Shown one piece after another: positions 11,901 to 22,156 of a stretch of DNA of 64,000 nucleotides. Source of the DNA: Halichondria panicea (Eukaryota; Porifera; Demospongiae; Suberitida; Halichondriidae); contig NC_087377.1 in NCBI RefSeq assembly GCF_963675165.1, forward strand, positions 4,650,042 through 4,714,041, read 5' to 3'. The notes beneath the pieces were generated by a model. That model saw only the letters and a list, made by a program, of their open reading frames with translations, was not told where the DNA came from and did not search any database. Position 1 is the first letter of the stretch; each line of letters opens with the position of its first letter. The position numbers and the translations under genes are program-made.

Positions 11901-14900
11901 TATCACACGTTATGTGGAAATATCGTGTCTGCCAGAAGGCGTAGCGCGAAATTTTCGAGGCTTTCGTGGATTGGCCTCTAAAAGTATTTTGTTGTACAAT
12001 ATTCGTGGAATGACTGCTTACCGAAAGCCACGTCTTTAAAATAATATTTACACGTTATAATAGATACAGTAGACACTCGTGACCTTGCAGCTTGGGGAAA
12101 TAGCCGCTGCTTAAAAATGACCTTACCTCGAATCTAATGACTAATTTTGCGGTTCTTGTCTCGAGGATAATGAAGGATAACGATGTTCTCTATTTAAGTG
12201 TAATTTATTTTAAACCACACCCAAAACGTCATATCCGGCCGTAATACACATACAAAATTACATTGAAAACCTAGTTTGGGACAGCCAGCACTGGCCGGTA
12301 AATGGAATAGCGAGTGGCTGTACTTTAGGGTGAGTTTTGTGCAGAAAACATATAGCTAGCATTCCGTGCCAAGCCAAATGGCCGGTATATCGAGGTGGCC
12401 GTACTTCAGAGGGTCGGAATAGCGAGAGTCTACTGTAATTATAATTAAAGAACAATTTTCGTGGACTTAATTTTCGTGTAGGATTGCTAATTAACCCACG
12501 AAATCCGCGAAAATTAAGCCCCTCGAAAATTTTGCGCTATACGGTAATACACAATTATCATATACTGTACTTGTATTGAGATATTGCACGTTGGGATAGA
12601 ATTACTACAATAATATAATGATGCTTTTTATCGTTTTTAAATGAGCTGCCATGCATTGCTGTTCCATTTTTACGCCAGTGGTTCAACGACTGTTTTGAAA
12701 CGCAACAGATAAATCATTCTGACGGCTATTATGTAGTTTAGTATAGAACCAAGAACCCAAATTACACTGTTCGGTTTGTCTCTAAGGTGGCGCCTTTATT
12801 ATTATTTTACAGTATGTTAATTTTCTGTTTGAATTGTGTCACCTAGTAAATGCTGTTTCCCTGCAGTTATCAAATCGCAGCGACGATACCTCAATAGACT
12901 CATGACTCTAATGGTCGATAAAGAAACAATCGATATATGCACTCTGAAACTGTGTCTCGTTGGTCCGCCTCACGTTGGGAAAACAACCACACTCAATCGT
13001 CTACTGCAAGTGTACGAAAACATTCAATCAGCTGGAGACAAGGCGAAACATGCAAGCACTCTACTAGCTACACTACAAAAAAAATTAATCAATTTAACAA
13101 TTTTTTTAATGGTCAAAACAATTGAAACTGAGGTGACATTTATTAATGTAGCTTTAACGAAGTACAAAAAGCGTCAATTCAACTTTTATGTAATAATTAT
13201 AACAACTATTTAAAAATACTTATAAGTATTAATGTATAAATGTAGTTTTAACATTATTATTGCTAGGTTAAAACTATTGTGTTTTATTGTCAAATCTACT
13301 TAAGCCATACATTAAAACAACCATTAAGAAAATACTTATTATAATAAATAAGACTCATTATAGCTAAATAAATTCCTAAAACAACGATTTACAAATGAAT
13401 CGGTATAACAATTATTATTCAATTCAATAAATAACATGTTAATACAAAAATAGTGATAGGAAACGTTCGTGACAACTGAGTGAGACAATGGTATACAATG
13501 TTAAATTAGAAGGACAGTTTTAAATTAATTAGCCCAAGGAATAGTTCTTCTTGGTGTTACATACTGGACTCACAAGTATAGCAGACCGATCACTCTTGAC
13601 CACGCAGAGTCCACCTATAATAGTAAATACATCATTGTTATTGATATTAATTATTACCGTGTATTATCAATCACCGAGAGGATAATTATCCAACAATGAC
13701 GCCACTTCTATCCATTCGTCTGTTTGTTTCGTTTGTTCTCGCATGTCAAGCTTGCCAGTTTAAGGAATTTCTGTAGGAAAAAGTATATGCTTAGAGGTAT
13801 ATTGACAGTGACAGTGTTCACCAGAAAACTAGACACTTTATGTTTGTCCCTCACCTCTCACAGAAGTATCATCATCCACTTGGTGTAGTTACAGTCATAC
13901 CTATTAAAGCCTTATAATTATACTGTTGAGAACATTTCATGTCTGTCCCTCACCTCTCACAGAACTAAAAGTATCATCATCCACTTGGTGTAGTCACAGT
14001 CATACCTATTAAAGTCTTATAATTATACTGTTGAGAACACTTCATGTCTGTCCCTCACCTCTCACAGAAGTATCATCACAGTCAGATTTATAGCAGCAAA
14101 TGTCCAGCATATAGAAAGGGTAATCGTCTTCTCTTTTCTTGGAGCACATGGTTTCACAGCTCTAGATCTACTGAGCATGCGCAATCTTAGACTTAGCATA
14201 GCCACGCCCACAATTTCATTTTAGTTTCTAGGTCCTCTAATATCTATGGTTCTATGCAAACTTGTACATTTCCTTACAATGTTCATGACTGTATATAATT
14301 TCACATCACTCATGCTATTATAAATGGATTGTTAAAAATATTGATTGTATATAATTATATGTGTGCCTGTGTTAGAACAAATTAATATTATTATTGTTAA
14401 ATCTAAATTTATATACTGTATTCTAACATGCTGCATGATAGAGTTTCAAATATAATTTAATCAAAATGAGTTTGTTAGTTTGATTTAAGATATGAATAAT
14501 AGATTCCATGTAAATTATTGTAGAAATAAAAGACATTGTGTGATTCTACAATATTTTAAGTTAAAACCACATATACTGATTATTTTAACGTTGTCTTTTT
14601 ATTTTACTAAATATTAAGTTGATTCAACTGTTTAAGAATAGTGTTAAAACGACTATGCAATGTAGTTTCAAACAAAATTTTTTGCAGTGTAACTGCATCC
14701 AGGTTATGGCGTTGATTAATGAAGATGAGTGGATATCTTCCAAGAATGTTGATGAAGAAGCCAAGATGATATTTGGTTATCTATGTGGCAATTTAACTCT
14801 CGATGAAATAGATATACCCAAGGAGGAAACGACAAAGGCAGAAAGTGGTCAAAGATTGGTAGCACATTCTAGTGATGAACACACCGCCCCCATCATCAGC

Positions 14901-17900
14901 CGGAGTGAAGAAACAGAAGTCAACACACAAACCGTACAAGATGCCACACCTACTGACTCTGAGGATAAAGCCGCTGTAGCCCACCAAAACAAACTAGCAC
15001 AAGTAATTCTTCGACTACAAAAACTGATAAAGAGCGGAAACTACTCCAAAATGGCCAAATGTCTTGGGAACACCTTGCTAAACATCAACGATGTCGGAGG
15101 CCAACCAGAATTCCTAGAAATGCTACCAGCCCTAAGCAATGGTCCTGCCATGTATCTAGTGTTCTTGGATCTGAGCAAGGAACTTGACAAGCCCTACAAT
15201 ATTCCCTTCAGTCGAGACGGCAAAGTCATTACTCCTTATAAATCAATGCACACAGTGAAAACCGCAGTCTCTCAAATCCTCTCATCCATTGCTAGCGTGC
15301 GTCACATGTCGGAAATTTCAAAGCCTCTCTTAAAAACTCCTCAGTTGAAAGACAAATTTGAAGCTTTTCTCACTGTCCCTCCAGTGGCAGCCCTAATAGG
15401 CACCCACAAAGATAAGCTTGGTGGAGACTCAACAGATGGTCCAGAAAAAGAACGATTGACCAGAGACAAAATGGTGGAGATAAACGCAGCATTGAAGCCC
15501 ATCACCAAAACTTTCGAGAACATTTTAGTTTTTCCTAAGTGTGGTGAACTAGAACATTCTGTGACTGGTTTAATTAAGAACTAGAACATTCCGTGGTAAA
15601 GGACCAGAACTTTATGTGTTAAGAACCTTCCAGAGGTTCAGTATTCTAGAACTTTGTGGGTGTTGTAGAACAATCTAGATCTTTGGTGCATGTGTCTGTA
15701 TAAAATAGCTAGAGAAGGAGTTATGTTGAGTTCTGTTCTCATGTTAAAGTTATAGAAGACTCTTATTTACTTGGATCGTGTTCTGTTTAAGTCAACTGCG
15801 AGCCTTGGCGCAGCCGGGGGCGCATGACAATTGGTGGCAGCGGTGGGATAGTCGAAGACAGTGGTTTTTCGAGACCCACAAATTTGAGAAGCGAATGGTA
15901 GATCTGTATGTCGGTGACAAGGACTGGCAGAATCTACAACCTAGGAGAATCGGTGAACGAAACAGAACAAGACGTGGAGAGTGACCAAGCTGTAATAACG
16001 ATGGCAGAGACAGGAACTGGAGTGACTGAACTTCTACAGATGCTGCTGGAAGATCGCCGGAGCCGTGACGAGGCAGAAACGGAAAGGGCCAGAGCAAGAG
16101 AAGAAGAGAACAGACAACGAGAGCGAGAACGAGCAGAAGAACAGGAACGTAGAGAGAGAGAAAGTGAACAAAGAATGCAAATGATGCAAAGTCAGGTGGA
16201 GATGATGAGAAACTGGATGGACCTAAATCAGAGTCGAGAGGAGATCAAGGCGAAACGAGCGGAAGATCTACGACATTTGAACCTAGCCAAACTCACGGAA
16301 AACGAAGACATTGAGGCATACTTGACTACGTTTGAGCGACTGATGACAGCCTTTGAAGTGAAAGAAGAGCACTGGGCCCATAAGTTAGCGCCACAACTTA
16401 TGGGGAGAGCCCAGCAGGCCTTTGCTGCAATGGATGTAGAGAAAGCTAAGAACTATGAGGACGTGAAAAGAGCTATACTGCAACGCTATGATATTAGCGA
16501 AGAAACGTACCGCAAACGCTTCCGAACTACGAAGAAGGCCGAAGGGGAGGCGTACCTGGAGCTCGCAACAAAACTGAGAGACCTCCTGGAGAAATGGACA
16601 GCAGGCTGCACCACGATGGAAGCACTCAAGGAGAAAATTGTAGTGGAGCAACTGATGGAGGGGATGCCTAGAGACCTGAGAATTTGGTTGGGCGACCGAA
16701 AGCCCACTACCGGAGAAGAAGCGGGAAGACTGGCCGACAGCTATGTTCATTCCCGTCAACTCGATCCTAAGGAGTTACCGCCACGAGAGACTCGTCGGCC
16801 CAGCAGTGAGAGCGGAGCAACCAAAACGTGCCACTACTGCAAGATAAAGGGCCATATTGCCAAAGACTGTAGGAAGGCTATGGCTGATCGAATGACAGAG
16901 AAAGGACGGAGGGAGGCCAACAAAACAAAGATGGAATGGAACAAAATCAAATGCTACAACTGCCAAGAGACCGGACATATTGCCGCAAATTGCCCTAGCA
17001 AGTCAAATCTATTCACAGAAGAAACTGAATTGGTGTACATGAATGAGGACAAGTTGGAGAAGAAAATCAACCCCCAGATTACACGATCCGGCACAGTGGA
17101 GGGAAAAGCAGTAGACGAGATTGTCCTTGACACCGGTTGTGCCCGTTCGATGGTGAGAAGTGATCTGCTACCACAGAAGAAGCAACTAGGACGAGTTCGC
17201 ATCCGATGTGCTCACGGAGACGTTCGAGAATATCCACTCGTAAGTGTCGAAATTGGCCTCGGAGAAGGAAGACACCAAATCGAAGCAGCAATTTCAAAGA
17301 CCCTCCCAGTACCAGTGCTACTCGGACGAGATGTGGCAGGCCTACTCGAAATGTTACAGAATAAGGAAGGGACAGTTCGGACTGAAGAAGCCCTTGCCGT
17401 AATGACCAGAGCCCAGGCCAAGAAAAACGAAGAAGAAAGAGTGGAACTGGAGAAGATACAACAACAGGAGGGAATCAAACAGCCTACTACCACGTCCGAC
17501 ACATCCACTGATGAGATGCCTGATGACCAAGTGGCCAAGATGGTTCCAAACACTCCCAACACTCCTGATGACCAACAAGCCGAGATGCTAACGGACTTGG
17601 ACGTAACCGATGACCAAATTGCTGAGATGCCAATTGGCGCAGAGATGGACCCAGATCTTTTTCTCGAAGTAAAGAAACACCAGCAACTAACTAGGAGAGA
17701 GAAGAGGCAGCAGAGGCGTGAAGTGGCTCAAAACAAGCAGACACACCCCTTGGACCTGTCCCCCATTGAGTTGCGACGAATGCAGCAAGAAGATGTCACG
17801 CTTAAAGGTATTCGAGAAGCAATGAACGGTGCTACTGGAGCCAGCAAGATGGTCTTTCACGAAGAAAATGGACTGATTTATCGTCAATGGATCTCACCCC

Positions 17901-20900
17901 ATGGCGAAGACAGCAGCCCGATACAGCAGTTGGTGCTACCAGAGTCGTGCCGTAGCCTAGTGATGTCCCTTGCTCACCATATTCCAATGGCTGGCCACAT
18001 GGGGCAGCGAAAGACCGTAGAACGGATTCTCCAGCGGTTCTATTGGCCGACAGTATTCGAAGATGTGAAGAAGCTATGCCAATCGTGCGAAGAGTGTCAG
18101 AGGACATCAAAGGGGAAAAAGCAGCGTGTACCAATGATTCCCCTACCCATCATTCGAGAGCCGTTTGAACGTATTGCTATGGATATCGTGGGTCCTCTTC
18201 CTCGTAGCCGCACGGGAAACCGATACATCCTGGTGATTTGCGACTATAGTACAAGGTACCCAGAAACTGTCCCCCTACGAACCATAGATGCTGAGCACGT
18301 AGCCAAGGAGCTGATAATGTTTTTCTCAAGAGTAGGCATACCCCGAGAGATCCTGACTGATCAAGGAGCTAATTTCACATCTGGATTGCTAGCAGAGCTC
18401 TACCGCTTGTTGAAGATACAGCCGATCCAGACCAGCCCTTACCACCCTCAAACGGACGGATTAGTAGAACGCTTCAATCAAACCTTGAAGTCCATGCTTC
18501 GCAAAACCGCCAATGAAGAAGGAAAAGACTGGGACCAACTAATTCCGTATTTGCTGTTTGCCTACCGTGAAGTACCCCAGTCATCAACCGGATTTTCTCC
18601 CTTCGAACTAATGTATGGAAGGCAGGTGCGAGGACCTCTTGATGTGCTCAAAGAATCGTGGGAATCTAGCAAGAAGTCTACAGAGAGTGTCGTTTCTTAT
18701 GTCCTGACGATTCAAGAAAAACTCGCCAAGATGTCGGAGCTAGCTTGTGAGAATCTGAAGAAGGCCCAAACAACCCAAAAGAAGTGGTATGATCGAAATG
18801 CACGAGAGAGGCAGCTGCAGGTAGAGGACAACGTACTAGTCCTTCTACCTTCCTCGACCAACAAACTCCTAGCGAAGTGGCAAGGTCCCTACCCCGTGAA
18901 GAAAGTGATTTCACCGGTGACATATGAAGTGGACATGTTCGATCACAAGAAGCGGAGAAGAGTCTTCCACATCAACATGTTGCGAAAGTGGAATACCCCC
19001 ACGATCCCAAACCTCTTGGCGGAGGAAGAGAGAGGAGAATTAACGGATGAACTCCCGTTGTGGAAAGAAAGTGACGGTATCACCAAGAAGATTGTCATGG
19101 ACAAGCGACTGGAAAAGACCCAACAGTATGACCTCCGTCAGCTAACCAACGAATTCGTAGAAGCTATGCGAGACACCCCAGGACGGACAGCAATCATTGA
19201 GCACGACATTGAAACCGGAACGGCACGCCCAATCAGGTTGCCTCCTTACCGCTTACCTCATGCCTATCGAGAGACAGTGAAGAAAGAAATTGCGGAAATG
19301 CTAGAACATGGAGTGATCGAGCCTTCGACAAGTGAATGGTCAGCCCCTATTGTATTGGTGAAGAAGAAAGATGGTACTATGCGATTCTGCGTTGACTATC
19401 GACGTCTAAATGGAGTTTCTGAGGCAGATGCATACCCAATGCCCCGCATTGACGAGATGATCGACAGACTAGGCCAAGCTAAGTACATCACCACTTTGGA
19501 TCTGACAAAAGGATACTGGCAGGTACCCCTCACCAAGAAAGCCCAGACGAAGACGGCATTTGTAACCCCTTTTGGTCTTTATCACTTCAATGTTATACCA
19601 TTTGGCTTGCAAGGCGCACCGGCAACTTTCCAGAGGCTAATGGACCGGGTACTGCAAGGACTGGAAGAATATGCTGCAGCATACCTAGATGATGTTGTAA
19701 TCTACAGCTCCAATTGGAAGGACCACCTCTACCATTTACGTCAGGTGCTGGAGCGGATCCAAGATGCCGGCCTAACCATGAAGCTCAGCAAATGTCAGTT
19801 TGGGATGGCCCACTGTATATACCTAGGCCATGTCGTTGGGAGTGGAGTGGTGAAACCAGAGGAAACAAAACTAGAGGCAATGATGGAATTTCCAAGACCA
19901 AAAACGAAAAAAGAAGTGCGTTGTTTCCTTGGATTAACTGGATATTACAGGAGGTTTATCCCGGATTTCGCCTCCATTGCCGCCCCCCTGTCCGACCTCA
20001 CCCGAAAGAATTTACCCTCAACAGTAATATGGACACCAGCTTGTGAGACAGCATTCCAGACCCTGAAGAAGCAGATGTTGTCACAGCCGATATTGCACAA
20101 TCCAGACTTTTCGAGAGCCTTTGTCCTCCAAACCGATGCATCCCAGCGAGGTGTAGGGGCAGTCCTCAGCCAAACTGATGGGGATGGCGCTGAACACCCA
20201 GTAGGATATTTTAGCCGAAAACTCCTTAACCGAGAAGAACACTACTCGACCGTGGAGAAGGAGTGCCTGGCAATTAAACTCGCTGTTGAAGCTTTCCGAG
20301 TCTACCTCCTAGGACGACCCTTTGTAATCCAGACGGACCATCACTCCCTGGAATGGATGGAGCGAATGAAAGAGAACAACAATCGTCTCATCCGATGGAG
20401 CCTGGCCTTGCAACCATTCAACTTTTCTGTCCGCTATCGGAAGGGCAAAGACAACCAAAACGCAGACGCCCTCTCCCGATTGCCTATTTCTCACCCCGAC
20501 ATGAATGTCGCAGGAGAAGGGGAGAGGAATGTGGTGAACTAGAACATTCTGTGACTGGTTTAATTAAGAACTAGAACATTCCGTGGTAAAGGACCAGAAC
20601 TTTATGTGTTAAGAACCTTCCAGAGGTTCAGTATTCTAGAACTTTGTGGGTGTTGTAGAACAATCTAGATCTTTGGTGCATGTGTCTGTATAAAATAGCT
20701 AGAGAAGGAGTTATGTTGAGTTCTGTTCTCATGTTAAAGTTATAGAAGACTCTTATTTACTTGGATCGTGTTCTGTTTAAGTCAACTGCGAGCCTTGGCG
20801 CAGCCGGGGGCGCATGACACTAAGCAAGAAAATGAGGCTTCTGATGACACATCTGATAAAGATGCAAATTGCTCTTCGGGCAGGATGTCCTTTTTTGCCC

Positions 20901-22073
20901 TCGATAACGATAAAGGCACAGAGAATGCTGAAATTTCTCCATTACGTGGCTTAATGAATAAACTATTTTACTCTCGCTTCGGCAAAACCTCTCTTCCAAT
21001 ACCCAAAAATTGGCTTGTACTAGGAATTATTCTCCGAAAGGAATATCAAATTGCCACAGTAGCAGATTGCATTGAAATAGGCAAAAGGTTAGAGATGGAT
21101 GAAGAAGAAACCACAATCTGCCTCCTCTACCTTCATAGTATAGGATCGATCCTGTACTATACAGATGTTCCCGATGATGATGATCCACGCTGGCTCCTCA
21201 AAGGTCACGTCATCTGCTTACCTCAAGTGATCTTCGATAGCATAAGCCAACTGATAATCGTTTCAATGCAGGTTGTTCATGATGGAGGCCTCGACACTGA
21301 GTTTGTGAGAGCAGAATTGATCAGGAAAGGTCAGTTCTCACTAGAGGCCGTCAAGAGACATTGCAAATTAGATGTTGAAGTTTCCAAAAAACTGAAAAAC
21401 AATTTACTGATACCGTCTGGACCGCTTATGAAACTTCTCAAGTACCTCAACCTTCTCTCTGAGATCACACACAAAGATGGTGGTGAACGAATCACGTACC
21501 TCATGCCGGCTATCTTGAAGTGTGCTTCACAAGAGGAGCTGACCAACCCACCTCAGCCAGACACCAACAACCCAGAACCACTCCACATCACATTCAGCTT
21601 TGGTTACGTACCAACAGGAGTCTTCTGTGGGCTCATCACTCGACTAGTTTCCCAAGGCCCTCATGGAATTCTCGGATTGACGTGGGAATTGGTGGAAGAT
21701 GGCGTCAAACGAAATTGTGTATCGTTTTCTGTCGATGATGTTCATACGGTTACACTACTCTCCCACGAAAAGAGCTACGAAATTCGAATCTCTCGAGACG
21801 ACCCTGACACCTCTCTTCATGACCTCTGTGGATATGTGCTGTCAGCAATCCTCTACACTCTCAAGTGCCTGTTCCAGCATCTGGTGATGCATATTGCATT
21901 CCAATGTCCCTGTTCCAAGGATTGTACTGAGCGCAGCGTCAACCATCTGTGTGCTCTCTCTAGCAAATCACGAATCAGGTTTATCTGTGAGGCTTCCAAG
22001 AAAGCAGTTGGTCTCAAATCAGAACAGCAAGTCTGGCTTGGAAAGGTGTGTGTGTGTGTGTGTGCGTGTGTGT

Positions 22074-22156
<83 letters not shown>

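Larger units (their letters stand above)
15540..20819 (+). mobile_element. Gmr1-like LTR retrotransposon, complete and young
   Basis: A 5280-bp element with two 290-bp LTRs that I read as identical, bounded by TG...CA and flanked by the 5-bp duplication CTAAG (15535-15539 and 20820-20824). A primer-binding site follows the 5' LTR and a purine tract precedes the 3' LTR. One open frame encodes gag, protease, integrase, RT and RNase H, with integrase BEFORE reverse transcriptase. RT and RNase H are Ty3/gypsy type, but the gene order is copia-like, as in the Gmr1 group. There is no envelope gene. Identical LTRs indicate very recent insertion. It sits inside the ROC-COR exon of gene A in the same orientation. 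Confidence 0.95.

Noticed and set aside
13071-14689. Treating this stretch as an ordinary intron of gene A
   Set aside because: There is no GT donor at the boundary, and inverted ends plus a TA duplication with exact frame continuity fit an insertion better.
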